A DNA stretch of 64,000 nucleotides from an uncultured Eubacteriales bacterium (GCA_900319075.1 ONMZ01000008.1:1-64000), one strand, 5' to 3'; numbered from the stretch's first letter, positions 1 through 8,308 are shown. Notes: generated from the letters alone by a model not told the origin. A program made the numbers and translations.

Positions 1-450
1 TGCGGTTGGCAGACTATTCCCGACCCCTTGAGGGGTAGTGTCCGTATTAAGCCCTTATAGGGCTTTCGCAAACCACCCGTTTAACGGGTGGTTTTGATTT
101 TATTATTTGTCTGCTCAGATAAAACAAAATTCAGTGTTCTATGCAAACTTTCAAAACCGGATAACAAACAGGTTTTTTGGTCAAGCTTTTTCTCGTAAAA
201 GAAAGCTACACTATCCTGCGGATAGCGTGCGGGTCGAGGGCGGCGCCCTCGTCGCTCTCCGCAGAGAGCGAAATACTCATACATCGTGCGCTCCGCAAGG
301 GACGTGAACAAGCGAACAGCAAGCTGCACGCTCCAAAACAGTCCGGTGGACTGTTTTGGAAGAGGGGACGCCCTGCAAGAGAGGGCGTGCCCCTCTGAAA
401 CACAATTCCACAATACTTCTATATTGACACTGCCGGTAAGATCGGGAGGG
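1..450. repeat. Palindrome-rich intergenic mosaic
   Basis: No credible gene is seen here. The stretch is a string of perfect or near-perfect inverted repeats: around 22-35, 50-66, 71-93, 233-249 (arms CGAGGGCG/CGCCCTCG), 256-273 (arms CGCTCTC/GAGAGCG), 333-359 (12-bp arms starting CCAAAACAG) and 362-395. The reverse complement of about 395-440 resembles the left arm of the repeat at 52.35 kb (shared CAGTG, ATATAGAAG and AATTGT blocks). Long open frames across it exist only because the palindromes lack stops. It looks like a decayed or composite member of the same dispersed repeat family. Confidence 0.6.
71..101. terminator. Hairpin with T-rich tail
   Basis: Ten-base arms AACCACCCGT and ACGGGTGGTT with a TTA loop are followed by a T-rich run. 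It may terminate a gene lying left of the window, or be one of the palindromes of the surrounding mosaic. Confidence 0.5.
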
Positions 451-478
451 CTTTTTTCATAAAATTCCTTCAAAGGAC

Positions 479-507
479 TTTACAAATTGTTACTTATGTG
501 TTATAAT
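479..507 (+). promoter_or_regulatory. Sigma-A promoter of prmA
   Basis: TTTACA and TATAAT separated by exactly 17 bases, about 55 bases before the prmA start. Confidence 0.6.
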
Positions 508-563
508 AATATGTATAATCTGTACAAATTATAATTTTTTATTATGAGATCGGGGTGACCGCT

Positions 564-1526
564 ATGGATTGGATCGAGGCGGATATAGCCACATCTACAA
601 TAGGTATCGAAGCTGTGACAGGACGGCTGTTGGAACTTGGTATAGATGGCTTTGTTATAAAAGATCCCAGGGATTTTCAAGCCTTTCTTGATGATAAAGA
701 GGGAAACTGGGACTATATCGACGACGATTTGATGGGACTGAAAGACTGTGAAACCACAGTTACAGTCTACATTGAAAATAATAGCAGCGCACCTGAAATG
801 ATAAGCGCTGTAAGATCGGAACTTGCTGTCCTTAGATCCATGAGTGATGATTTTGGAAGGCTGGAGCTGGAGCTTAAAAATATCCGTGAGCAGGACTGGG
901 CAAACAACTGGAAAAAGTATTTCAAGCCCCTTTGTGTTGGTGAAAAATTGCTTATAAAACCCAGTTGGGAAACTGTACCCGAGAACGAAAGGAGAAAGGT
1001 AGTTGAAATAGACCCTGCCGCATCTTTTGGCACCGGTCAGCATCATACTACACAGCTTTGTCTTGAACTTCTGGAAAAGAATATTCTGCCTGGTTGTTCG
1101 CTGCTTGACCTTGGCTGCGGAAGCGGCATACTTTCCATAGCTGCCATGACCTTGGGTGCGGGCAGAGCTGCTGCGGTGGATATTGATCCGAACTCTGTTA
1201 AAATTGCCGCAGAGAACGCAGAGAAAAACAGCGTACCAAGTGACAAGTATAAAACCTTTGCAGGTAATATTGTTGCTGATCCTGAGCTGGTTGAACGTAT
1301 CGGTACAAATTACGACGTGGTTTGTGCAAATATAGTTGCCGATGTGCTTGTGGCAATGAGCGGTCTATTTGGCGGTTTTCTGAAAAAAGGCGGTATGCTT
1401 GTGGTCTCCGGCATTATAGATCCCCGTAAAGATGAGGTGCTTGACAGCATCGTTTCACAAGGATTTGAACTTGTTGAGGAAAGAAAAAAGGATGACTGGA
1501 ACGCAGCGTCCTTTATATACAGATAA
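564..1526 (+). CDS. prmA: Ribosomal protein L11 methyltransferase
   Basis: SAM-dependent enzyme that methylates lysines and the N-terminus of ribosomal protein L11 in the cytoplasm. The 320-residue length fits the family. The SAM-binding motif DLGCGSG lies near residues 182-188 and is followed by an acidic VDID, with the family motif ASFGTGQHHTT just before it and the NNWKKYFKP motif near 115. The ATG at 564 follows GGGGTG at 552-557 with good spacing and gives the usual MDW start, so I prefer it to the upstream GTG at 555. The PII-like gene follows 20 bases later, probably in one transcript. Identification is firm. Confidence 0.93.
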   Translation: MDWIEADIATSTIGIEAVTGRLLELGIDGFVIKDPRDFQAFLDDKEGNWDYIDDDLMGLKDCETTVTVYIENNSSAPEMISAVRSELAVLRSMSDDFGRLELELKNIREQDWANNWKKYFKPLCVGEKLLIKPSWETVPENERRKVVEIDPAASFGTGQHHTTQLCLELLEKNILPGCSLLDLGCGSGILSIAAMTLGAGRAAAVDIDPNSVKIAAENAEKNSVPSDKYKTFAGNIVADPELVERIGTNYDVVCANIVADVLVAMSGLFGGFLKKGGMLVVSGIIDPRKDEVLDSIVSQGFELVEERKKDDWNAASFIYR

Positions 1527-1546
1527 AAAGGAAGGATGATATAAAA

Positions 1547-1885
1547 ATGCAGCTTTTGTTTTTAGTTATCAAAAGGGTAGAGCTTGTTGACGAAATAATG
1601 ATAGCCCTTGCCCAGGCAGGTGTCAGAGGCGGCACGAGTATAGACAGCGTTGGAATGGCAAAGTCCATAAGCGGCGCTAAAAATCTGGCAACTATCGGTC
1701 TGCTCAGCTCGATACTCAAAGGAGTAGACCCCGCTCAGAAAGGCAAAACAGTCTTTGTCGTGGTCGACGATGAGCAGGTACAGTCCGCTATCGCAGCCAT
1801 AAAAAGCGTTACAGGCGAGCTTTCACAGCCTAATGCAGGTGTGCTTTTTACCGTGCCGATAAGCTATGCAGAGGGTATAAATTAA
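1547..1885 (+). CDS. Small PII-like protein of unknown role
   Basis: A 112-residue soluble protein with a ribosome site AAGGAAGG just upstream. The alternating hydrophobic beta pattern at the N-terminus (QLLFLVIKRVE), the helix after it and a second VFVVVDDEQV strand-helix unit suggest a ferredoxin-like, PII/GlnB-type fold. The uridylylation-loop signature of true GlnB is not visible, so a nitrogen-signalling role cannot be assumed. It is co-transcribed with prmA and closed by the terminator at 1901. The function is unknown. Confidence 0.75.
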   Translation: MQLLFLVIKRVELVDEIMIALAQAGVRGGTSIDSVGMAKSISGAKNLATIGLLSSILKGVDPAQKGKTVFVVVDDEQVQSAIAAIKSVTGELSQPNAGVLFTVPISYAEGIN

Positions 1886-1900
1886 AAATCGGAAAAGTAA

Positions 1901-1931
1901 AGGCTGTTGCCAAAGCAACAGCCTTTTTTCT
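1901..1931 (+). terminator. Rho-independent terminator
   Basis: Arms AGGCTGTTGC and GCAACAGCCT with a CAAA loop and six following T residues, directly after the prmA-PII-like unit. Confidence 0.85.
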
Positions 1932-1944
1932 GTGCGTTATTGAT

Positions 1945-2592
1945 TTAGTTCTGAGCTGCGGTGGTCACCTTTGCAGTTTCAAAAAACTGATTCCATGCGT
2001 ATCCGGTAATGTTGTTGTATTTAATAAGATACCAGCCGTTTTCATCTTTGATAAGATCTACAACAGCACCGGTAGGTATGGTGCCTATGTCGCCGGATTT
2101 TGAGTTCGGCTTTGGGTGAACAAGTACGGCCGATATGCACTTTATACGCTGTATTGCAGCAGCCTCGCCGTTTTCACCGGTCGCTGTCTTGCTGTCTACG
2201 TTGTATCTTACCCTCTCTTTTGTGGTCTTTGCCTGATGCTCAATTCCTGTTGTGGTGGCAACGGTCGTTCCCGTGGGAAGGGTAACGGTTATGGTTCCCG
2301 TTTTAGCCGATACGTTTGCATCGTGAAGGAAAAGCACTTTTGCGAAAAACAGGATTACCAGCATTACCAGTGCAAGTGCCACAAGCATACCGATTATTCC
2401 CTTTGTGGTCTGGGAAAGCAAAGGAGACTTTTCAGCGTAATCAGCATCAGCCAGCGCCAGATCGTCGTGGAAATGTCTTCCCGCATCTCTTGCGTTTCTT
2501 CTGCGCTGAGCAAAATCACCTGCTCTGTCACTTGCAGGTGCAGAGCCGATGTTTTTATCTATATCCTTTTGATAATTCGGATTGTCTGACAT
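1945..2592 (-). CDS. Membrane-anchored bacterial SH3-domain protein
   Basis: A 215-residue protein with a charged cytoplasmic N-terminus (about 1-60), one membrane helix near 65-88 and an extracytoplasmic part. The C-terminal 60 residues (GTIPTGAVVDLIKDENGWYLI followed by GYAW) fit an SH3b fold, commonly used to bind cell wall or other envelope ligands. There is no catalytic domain, so a role as a wall-binding or scaffolding protein is inference. It is a single-gene unit read leftward, with its own promoter at 2634-2662, and ends convergently with the prmA terminator. Confidence 0.75.
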   Translation of the reverse strand: MSDNPNYQKDIDKNIGSAPASDRAGDFAQRRRNARDAGRHFHDDLALADADYAEKSPLLSQTTKGIIGMLVALALVMLVILFFAKVLFLHDANVSAKTGTITVTLPTGTTVATTTGIEHQAKTTKERVRYNVDSKTATGENGEAAAIQRIKCISAVLVHPKPNSKSGDIGTIPTGAVVDLIKDENGWYLIKYNNITGYAWNQFFETAKVTTAAQN

Positions 2593-2633
2593 TTTTTTCT
2601 TCCTCTCATAGAGTTTTGTTCATATACATAATT

Positions 2634-2662
2634 ATTATACTTTTTTCCGCACTCTTTGTCAA
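2634..2662 (-). promoter_or_regulatory. Sigma-A promoter of the SH3 protein
   Basis: On the minus strand TTGACA and TATAAT are separated by 17 bases, about 40 bases before the SH3-protein start. Confidence 0.75.
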
Positions 2663-2793
2663 GCCTAAAAATGGATATTTTATCCCCCGTTTCGTAGTCT
2701 TGACATTCAATTGTCAAGTTAGTCAATATATGGTGTGTAAAGGGGACATAAGTTGTATTTATCGCAGAAAAATAAAAAATAAAGCCGATGTGC

Positions 2794-2821
2794 TTGAAAA
2801 TTTATCTGTTTATGGTATAAT
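2794..2821 (+). promoter_or_regulatory. Sigma-A promoter of pfp
   Basis: TTGAAA and TATAAT with a 16-base spacer, about 50 bases upstream of the pfp start codon. Confidence 0.6.
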
Positions 2822-2869
2822 GAATAGGAAAGACTTGTAAAATGCGATAAAGGATAAAAGGTGAAGAAT

Positions 2870-4075
2870 ATGAATATTGCAGTTGCACAATCCGGCGGTC
2901 CGACCAGTGCAATAAACGCCTCCCTTGCAGGTGTGGTAAAAGAGGCGCTGAGACATCCGGAGATCGAAAATATCTATGGTTCACTCAACGGTATCGAAGG
3001 GGTCTTGTCCCAAAGAATGGTAGATCTTAAACAAGCTTTGGCTTCACCGGAGGATATGGAGCTGCTGAGAGTTACTCCTTCAACAGCGCTTGGTTCCTGC
3101 CGATATAAGCTCCCCGATGCAGACAGCGGCAGCGAAGTATATAAGAAAATAGAGGAATGTTTTGAAAAATACAGTATCGGTGCCTTTTTCTATATAGGCG
3201 GCAACGATTCTATGGATACCGCAGCAAAGCTTTCAGACTATTTCAAGTCAAAGGGCATAAAGATAAAGGTGGTTGGCGTTCCCAAAACGATCGACAATGA
3301 TCTACCCGGCACGGATCATACTCCGGGCTTTGGAAGTGCTGCTAAGTATGTTGCAGCCACAATGTCGGAGATAATCTGTGACAGTTCGGTGTATGCCCTT
3401 GAATCTGTAACCATCGTTGAGGTAATGGGCAGACACGCCGGTTGGCTCACCGCATCTTGCTGTGTTCTCAGAGCGGCAGGAGAGTGTGCGCCGCATCTTA
3501 TCTATCTTCCTGAGTGTAGGTTTTCCGCACGGGACTTTATTGAGGATATAAAACAGCAGCAGAAAAAGCATAAAGCCGTTATCGTAGCTGTTTCCGAAGG
3601 GGTACGTCTTGAGGACAGCAACTGCCTTCGCAACGATAAACTTGACGTTTTCGGTCATCAGCAGCTTTCGGGAATAGGAAAGATCCTTGAGGATCTTGTG
3701 CGTGAGGAGATCGGCTGTAAAGTCCGTTCTATCGAGCTTAATGTAATGCAAAGATGCTCTGCACACATCTGTTCAAAAACGGATATTGATGAATCGGAAG
3801 CTATCGGAATGGAGGCTGTAAAAGCTGCCGTTATGGGCAACAGCGGTATAATGATGGTATTTAAGAGAGTTTCCGATGATCCGTACACGATCGAAATAGG
3901 CTGCGTTGATGCACACGAAACCGCTAACAAAGAACAGTTTTTCCCGGAAAAATGGATCAATGAAAGCCGCAATAACGTTACCGACGATGCAATCGGATAT
4001 TTTCTTCCACTTATTCAGGGAGAAATACCTGTTCCTATGAAAAACGGTATGCCGGTGCATTTTAAGATCAGATAA
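2870..4075 (+). CDS. pfp: PPi-type 6-phosphofructokinase
   Basis: Phosphorylates fructose 6-phosphate to the 1,6-bisphosphate, probably with pyrophosphate and thus reversibly. The 401-residue protein has the N-terminal AQSGGPT loop, GGNDS near residues 110-114 and PKTIDNDL near 138-145. The Asp/Asn after GG (rather than the GGDGS of ATP enzymes) and the Lys of PKT are marks of the PPi-dependent class. MGRHAGW at 186-192 binds substrate. The ATG at 2870 follows AGGTGA with 5-base spacing and is preferred over GTG 2861. It is monocistronic with its own promoter and terminator. Confidence 0.88.
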   Translation: MNIAVAQSGGPTSAINASLAGVVKEALRHPEIENIYGSLNGIEGVLSQRMVDLKQALASPEDMELLRVTPSTALGSCRYKLPDADSGSEVYKKIEECFEKYSIGAFFYIGGNDSMDTAAKLSDYFKSKGIKIKVVGVPKTIDNDLPGTDHTPGFGSAAKYVAATMSEIICDSSVYALESVTIVEVMGRHAGWLTASCCVLRAAGECAPHLIYLPECRFSARDFIEDIKQQQKKHKAVIVAVSEGVRLEDSNCLRNDKLDVFGHQQLSGIGKILEDLVREEIGCKVRSIELNVMQRCSAHICSKTDIDESEAIGMEAVKAAVMGNSGIMMVFKRVSDDPYTIEIGCVDAHETANKEQFFPEKWINESRNNVTDDAIGYFLPLIQGEIPVPMKNGMPVHFKIR

Positions 4076-4081
4076 GTAAAA

Positions 4082-4122
4082 AAGGCTTACTGTACAATAA
4101 AACGTACAGCAAGCCTTATTTT
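4082..4122 (+). terminator. Terminator after pfp
   Basis: Imperfect hairpin with arms AAGGCTT-A-CTGTAC and GTACAG-CA-AGCCTT followed by ATTTT. It overlaps the leader of the next gene. Confidence 0.6.
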
Positions 4123-4135
4123 GAGAGGACTAATT

Positions 4136-4930
4136 ATGAAGCAAAAACTTGTTTTTCTTGACATTGACGGAACGCTTGTTGATAAGCTTGAAACGATACA
4201 CCCATCAACGGTAAAAGCTCTGGAGCTTGCCCGGGAAAACGGACACAGGCTGTTTATAAGTTCCGGCAGATACAAAGGCATCGTGCCTAAATGCCTTGCT
4301 CCGCTTCACCTTGATGACGGAGTTTTTGCCGCAGGTGCCAATGTCTTTTGTGACGGCAAGGTGATCTTTGAAAGTAATTTCGAGCCGCATATCTACGACA
4401 GGATAATCGCTTCGCTGAAAGAGCATAAGGCTTTGATAGTCGCTGAGACCCTGGAAAGTGAAATGCTCCTGGGTGAAAACTGGCGCAGTGAGTTTGAGGG
4501 AACGAAAAGGTGGATACTCAGCCTTGGCGGAAGTTTTGTACAGCAGGCGCCCAAAAGCCTTTCCACAGTCGGAAAGTTTGTCTATAAGTCAGCCGACTGT
4601 ACAAACCGGCAGCTGCAAAGTGAGCTTGGGGACATCTGTAACGTCGTCACCCTCACTTATCCCGATTCGTCCGCAGGCGGCGAAATAATGCAGCTTGGGG
4701 TAAATAAGTCCCTTGGCATAAAAAAGGTTCTTGAATATTTCGGAGGGGATATTGCAGATACCATTGCGATAGGCGACGGCTGCAACGATATTGAAATGCT
4801 TGACCTGTGTGCAACCGGCGTGGCTATGGGCAACGCATCGGAAATTGTAAAAGCGCACGCAGACATTATCACCGACAGGATAGACAACGACGGACTGTAT
4901 AAAGCATTTGAAACACTGGGACTTATATGA
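4136..4930 (+). CDS. Cof-type HAD phosphatase
   Basis: A 264-residue haloacid-dehalogenase hydrolase of the Cof/IIB type. DIDGT at residues 9-13 carries the nucleophile and acid-base aspartates, SSGR is motif II, and the C-terminal GDGCNDIEML contains the Mg-binding aspartates. The cap domain between about 85 and 190 is of the Cof size. Substrates of such enzymes are usually sugar phosphates or flavin phosphates, but nothing here fixes one. The start at ATG 4136 follows AGAGGA. It is convergent with the cotJ operon, with a shared hairpin at 4934. Confidence 0.85.
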   Translation: MKQKLVFLDIDGTLVDKLETIHPSTVKALELARENGHRLFISSGRYKGIVPKCLAPLHLDDGVFAAGANVFCDGKVIFESNFEPHIYDRIIASLKEHKALIVAETLESEMLLGENWRSEFEGTKRWILSLGGSFVQQAPKSLSTVGKFVYKSADCTNRQLQSELGDICNVVTLTYPDSSAGGEIMQLGVNKSLGIKKVLEYFGGDIADTIAIGDGCNDIEMLDLCATGVAMGNASEIVKAHADIITDRIDNDGLYKAFETLGLI

Positions 4931-4933
4931 ATT

Positions 4934-4975
4934 ATCGGGGGAGCCCTTAAAGCAAGGACTTCCCCCGATTTTTTA
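4934..4975. terminator. Bidirectional terminator between the HAD gene and cotJC
   Basis: Arms ATCGGGGGA and TCCCCCGAT, with CCTT/AAGG extending the stem inward, followed by TTTTTT. It lies between two convergent genes. Confidence 0.75.
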
Positions 4976-4985
4976 TTTAACAAGA

Positions 4986-5582
4986 TTATTTGTCAAAGCT
5001 TGGGTTGAAAGCGTAGAAATTCTTTGAGTCAAGCATATCTTGCACCATGCGCTGTGCCTCTCCGAAGCGCTGGAAGTGGACTATCTCCCTTGCACGCAGG
5101 AACTTTATCGGGTCACGTACATCGGGGTCGTCTGCAAGGCGAAGAATGTTGTCGTAGGTCAATCTTGCCTTCTGCTCAGCGGCAAGATCCTCGCTGAGGT
5201 CTGCAAGTGCGTCGCCTGTGCTCTGGAAGGTCGCCGCCGTGAACGGTACGCCCGATGCAGCGATAGGATAAACGCCTGTGGTGTGGTCAACAAAGTACAC
5301 GTCAAAGCCGCTTTCTTTTATCTCTTTCATGGAGAGATTTCTTGTCAGCTGATAAAGGATAGTGCCTATCATCTCCATGTGGGAAAGCTCCTCCGTGCCG
5401 ATGTCCGAAAGCACCGCCTGCACCTCACGGCATGGCGCAGCGTATCTCTGGTTGAGGTATCTAAGCGCCGCTCCCAGCTCACCGTCAGGACCGCCGAGCT
5501 GGCTCACGATGACCTTTGCCAGGGCAGGATTCGGGTTCTTGATGTTTACAGGGTACTGTAATTTCTTTTCATATTGCCACAT
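4986..5582 (-). CDS. cotJC: Spore coat manganese-catalase protein CotJC
   Basis: A 198-residue protein of the manganese catalase family found in the inner spore coat. The four-helix di-manganese core is visible: Glu in GPDGELGAALRY, then EELSHME, Glu in DLAAEQKAR and REIVHFQRFGE supply Glu/His ligands. It is the last gene of the cotJA-B-C operon and overlaps cotJB by one base. Expression in the mother cell under sigma-E is expected from the family; the promoter upstream of cotJA is not clear in this sequence. It presumably removes peroxide during sporulation or coats the spore. Confidence 0.92.
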   Translation of the reverse strand: MWQYEKKLQYPVNIKNPNPALAKVIVSQLGGPDGELGAALRYLNQRYAAPCREVQAVLSDIGTEELSHMEMIGTILYQLTRNLSMKEIKESGFDVYFVDHTTGVYPIAASGVPFTAATFQSTGDALADLSEDLAAEQKARLTYDNILRLADDPDVRDPIKFLRAREIVHFQRFGEAQRMVQDMLDSKNFYAFNPSFDK

Positions 5583-5845
5583 CAGCTCTCACCCCTTTCC
5601 CATGGGAACGGGGTAGTTACCCAGCCCCACTTTTTCTCGGTGCTTGACTGTCCGACTTTGATAGGACCGTACTTCTCTGCGTATTTTTCCATAAGCTCGT
5701 CATACTCTTTCTTGTGCTGTTCAAAATATTTCAGACCCATAGGGCAGGTGGGGTGGCTGTCAAGGTAAAGATTTGCCTCCACAAGGGCAAAAGATTCCTG
5801 CTGGATCTTACGCATAAGCTGCTGCTTTTCATTTAAGATCGGCAT
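5582..5845 (-). CDS. cotJB: Spore coat protein CotJB
   Basis: An 87-residue CotJB-family protein with the typical helical start (NEKQQLMRKIQQESFAL), LYLDSHPT and the C-terminal tryptophan-rich WGWVTTPFPWE. Its start overlaps the end of cotJA by 17 bases and its stop overlaps the cotJC start, indicating translational coupling. It acts with CotJA in assembling CotJC into the coat. Confidence 0.9.
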   Translation of the reverse strand: MPILNEKQQLMRKIQQESFALVEANLYLDSHPTCPMGLKYFEQHKKEYDELMEKYAEKYGPIKVGQSSTEKKWGWVTTPFPWERGES

Positions 5846-6080
5846 TTTTCACAGCCTCCTCTCCTATAAACGGCTTGTCGAGCGACTTAAATATCGTCCC
5901 TCGCTGTAAAGCTACGTCCTGCTCGTAGGGCGTTTCCCAGACCTGATAGGGTACATATGCCATAGCAAGCGGTGTATCCGCCGGAAAAGCCCCAACGGGC
6001 ATGGGGCAGGCTTTAACGCCGCAGTCTTTATCAGGATTTTTGCCGAAAAGTTCAAAGAAAACTTCTTGTTCGTTTGCCAA
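5829..6080 (-). CDS. cotJA: Spore coat-associated protein CotJA
   Basis: An 83-residue CotJA-family protein, recognised by PLAMAYVPYQ and ALQRGTIFKSLDKPF. I place the start at a TTG (6080) because a perfect AAGGAGG ends seven bases before it. The longer ATG frame starting at 6110 has no convincing ribosome site and would contain that AAGGAGG inside the gene. It is the first gene of the cotJ operon. A CATAGGAT box lies near 6120 on the minus strand and could be a weak sigma-E -10, but its -35 is poor. Confidence 0.88.
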   Translation of the reverse strand: MANEQEVFFELFGKNPDKDCGVKACPMPVGAFPADTPLAMAYVPYQVWETPYEQDVALQRGTIFKSLDKPFIGEEAVKNADLK

Positions 6081-6268
6081 ACTGATTCCTCCTTGTTGGT
6101 ATAAAGCCATAGGCTTTGTCTTATCCTATGCAGCACCCGGGCAAGATGTCACCCTAAAGACCCTAAGGGGGAGTCAGTTGACATATGTTAACTTTGCACA
6201 AAAACAACGTTTTATTTTTGTCAAATACGTAAAAATGCAAGAAATTATTAAAAATATGCTACAAAAAC

Positions 6269-6297
6269 TTGAAATTCTTTGTCGAAAATGCTATAAT
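6269..6297 (+). promoter_or_regulatory. Sigma-A promoter abutting an ATG
   Basis: TTGAAA and TATAAT with a 17-base spacer. The expected transcription start (about 6304) coincides with the ATG at 6303, so a transcript would be leaderless or start inside the gene. Confidence 0.65.
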
Positions 6298-6302
6298 ATA
6301 CA

Positions 6303-6737
6303 ATGTATAAGCAGCAGCACCAAGCAGACTGTATGGAGATCTACAGCCAAATGTTTGATCTTTACCGCTCTAACTCTGACTTAAAGATGCTGAAACAATT
6401 TGCGGTCGCCGATAAGTTCAAGCTCAACAATTGTATGGCGGACAGCCTTGATAAAAGTGTTGTTATCTCTCCAGACGGGAAGCTGCACCGCTGCGAGCAT
6501 CTTCCCGGCAACGACAAGTCCTGGGGAAATATCCGTGACGGCGTGACCGATCAAGCCTTGCTGGATCAGATGATGCAGCCTGCACAGGTTAATGAAAAGT
6601 GCCGCAGCTGCGCCTATTTGTCCATATGCACACCGCTTTATAAGTCCTATTGTCCCGGCTGCTTTGATAATTGCGCTCAGTTTCAGCAGATGAAAACCAT
6701 GTATTACCTCAAAAAGCTGATACAAGCCGAAAATTAA
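6303..6737 (+). pseudogene. Orphan SPASM-type C-terminal fragment
   Basis: A 144-residue frame that looks like the C-terminal auxiliary-cluster (SPASM) domain of a radical SAM peptide-maturation enzyme. Cysteines lie at about 44, 64, 100, 103, 109, 117, 120 and 124 in the CxxCxxxxxC and CxxCxxxC spacing used to hold Fe-S clusters. The radical SAM barrel with its CxxxCxxC motif is missing and is not found upstream. A good promoter abuts its ATG and no ribosome site is present. It may be a remnant or a free-standing cluster protein; I favour a remnant. It follows the divergent cotJ operon and precedes livJ. Confidence 0.55.
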
Positions 6738-6850
6738 GCCGAGTAATACACTTTACCCACCATTGTTTAAAGATATAACACTATAAAGCTTTAATGTGTA
6801 AAATAACCAATTATTGCTTGGCTATGTATGTAAGTTTGTTCTTTTTGACC

Positions 6851-6880
6851 TTGACAAAGTCCGTAAATAGGTGTTATATT
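6851..6880 (+). promoter_or_regulatory. Sigma-A promoter of livJ
   Basis: TTGACA and TATATT with an 18-base spacer, about 55 bases before the livJ start. A short GACC...GGTC inverted repeat lies just downstream and could be an operator. Confidence 0.6.
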
Positions 6881-6934
6881 AGTAATGACCAGTAGTAACC
6901 GGTCTTTTTAAGTATATGAAGGAGTGAATTGAAA

Positions 6935-8125
6935 ATGAAATTGGCTAAGAAGATCATGGCACTTTCACTTGCAGCTGTTATGGCTGGTTCCTGCCTGACT
7001 GCCTGCGGCGATTCAAGTAAAGCTGACGGCAAGGGCGGCGACGAGAATACTCTTGTTATCGGCGGAAGCGGACCACTCACAGGCGATGCTGCACAGTACG
7101 GCGTCGGCGTAAAGAACGCTGCACAGCTTGCAGTTGATGAGATCAACGATGCAGGCGGAGTAAACGGTGTGAAATTTAAGCTCGTTTTTGAAGATGATGA
7201 GGCTGATAAGGGCGATAAGGCTGTAAATGCGTACAACGCACTTAAAGATAAGGGTATGCAGGTAATGCTTGGTACTGTTACCACCGGTTCCTGCCTTGCT
7301 GTTATCGACAAGACAAAGCAGGATAACGTTTTCCAGATTACACCTTCTGCATCCGCTCAGGACGTTATCAAAAACGATAATACATTCCAGATCTGTTTCA
7401 CAGACCCTAACCAGGGTAAAGCATCTGCTGACTATATTGCCCAGAACAATATAGCAAAGAAGATCGCTGTTATCTATGACAGCTCTGACGCTTATTCTTC
7501 CGGTATTTTCAATACCTTTAAGAGCGAGGCTTCCGAAAAGGGCCTTGAGATCGTTGCAGAGCAGTCCTTCACAAGTGATTCAAAGACTGACTTCTCCGCA
7601 CAGATCACAGCTGCAAAGAACGCAGATGCAGAGCTTTTGTTCCTGCCTATCTATTATCAGCAGGCATCTCTTATCCTTGCACAGTGCAAGTCCGCAGGTT
7701 TTGCTCCTAAGTTCTTCGGCTGCGATGGACTGGACGGAATACTTGACGTTGACAACTTTGATAAATCTCTTGCAGAGGGCGTAATGCTTCTTACTCCGTT
7801 TGCAGCTGACGCTTCCGATGATGCTACACAGAAGTTTGTAAAGGCATATAAGGAAAAGTATAATAACGAAACTCCAAACCAGTTTGCAGCTGATGCTTAT
7901 GACGGCATCAAGATCATCGCAAAGCTGGTGGAGAAGGAAGGCATCAAGGGCAACATGAGCACAAGCGATATCTGCGATAAGCTCAAAAAAGCTATCAGCA
8001 GCGATGACTTCAGCTACGACGGTCTTACCGGTGTAAACATGAAGTGGGGCGCAGATGGCGCAGTTTCCAAAAATCCAAAGGCTGTTGTTATAAAGGATGG
8101 CGCATACAGCGCACTTGATAAATAA
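6935..8125 (+). CDS. livJ: Branched-chain amino-acid ABC transporter substrate-binding lipoprotein
   Basis: A 396-residue lipoprotein with a lysine-rich signal peptide and the lipobox LTAC (Cys 24), so it is anchored outside the membrane. The mature part is a type I periplasmic-binding fold of the Leu/Ile/Val family (IGGSGPLTGDAAQYG, then DDEADKGDKAVNAY). It delivers leucine, isoleucine, valine or related ligands to LivHMGF encoded downstream. The start at ATG 6935 follows AAGGAGTGA with ideal spacing. A terminator at 8143 separates it from livH, which has its own promoter, allowing the binding protein to be made in excess. Confidence 0.92.
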   Translation: MKLAKKIMALSLAAVMAGSCLTACGDSSKADGKGGDENTLVIGGSGPLTGDAAQYGVGVKNAAQLAVDEINDAGGVNGVKFKLVFEDDEADKGDKAVNAYNALKDKGMQVMLGTVTTGSCLAVIDKTKQDNVFQITPSASAQDVIKNDNTFQICFTDPNQGKASADYIAQNNIAKKIAVIYDSSDAYSSGIFNTFKSEASEKGLEIVAEQSFTSDSKTDFSAQITAAKNADAELLFLPIYYQQASLILAQCKSAGFAPKFFGCDGLDGILDVDNFDKSLAEGVMLLTPFAADASDDATQKFVKAYKEKYNNETPNQFAADAYDGIKIIAKLVEKEGIKGNMSTSDICDKLKKAISSDDFSYDGLTGVNMKWGADGAVSKNPKAVVIKDGAYSALDK

Positions 8126-8142
8126 CATAAGTCAATAATACG

Positions 8143-8175
8143 GACCGACAGTTTTGCTGCTGTCGGTCTTTTTTA
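8143..8175 (+). terminator. Terminator between livJ and livH
   Basis: Nine-base arms GACCGACAG and CTGTCGGTC followed by TTTTTTA. It probably attenuates read-through from livJ into livHMGF. Confidence 0.8.
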
Positions 8176-8206
8176 TGTAAAAAAAACCTTTTTTTAGGTT
8201 TTTGTG

Positions 8207-8235
8207 TTGCAAATGGGATCGAGATGTGATATAAT
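8207..8235 (+). promoter_or_regulatory. Sigma-A promoter of livHMGF
   Basis: TTGCAA and TATAAT with a 17-base spacer, about 70 bases before the livH ATG. Confidence 0.65.
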
Positions 8236-8308
8236 AAATAAAGATTGCGCCATGTTATATGTTGATCTGAGTGCAATGATCCAAAAATTATGGAAGGAAG
8301 TTTGTTCT

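Noticed and set aside
1-450. CRISPR array
   Set aside because: The repeats are palindromes of different sequence, not a regularly spaced identical repeat with unique spacers.
81-473. 130-codon minus-strand frame
   Set aside because: It runs through a series of palindromes, has no ribosome site and its composition is Arg/Ser/Cys-rich. It is an artefact of the repeat.
2116-2589. 157-codon frame opposite the SH3-protein gene
   Set aside because: Antisense shadow of a well-supported gene with promoter and ribosome site.
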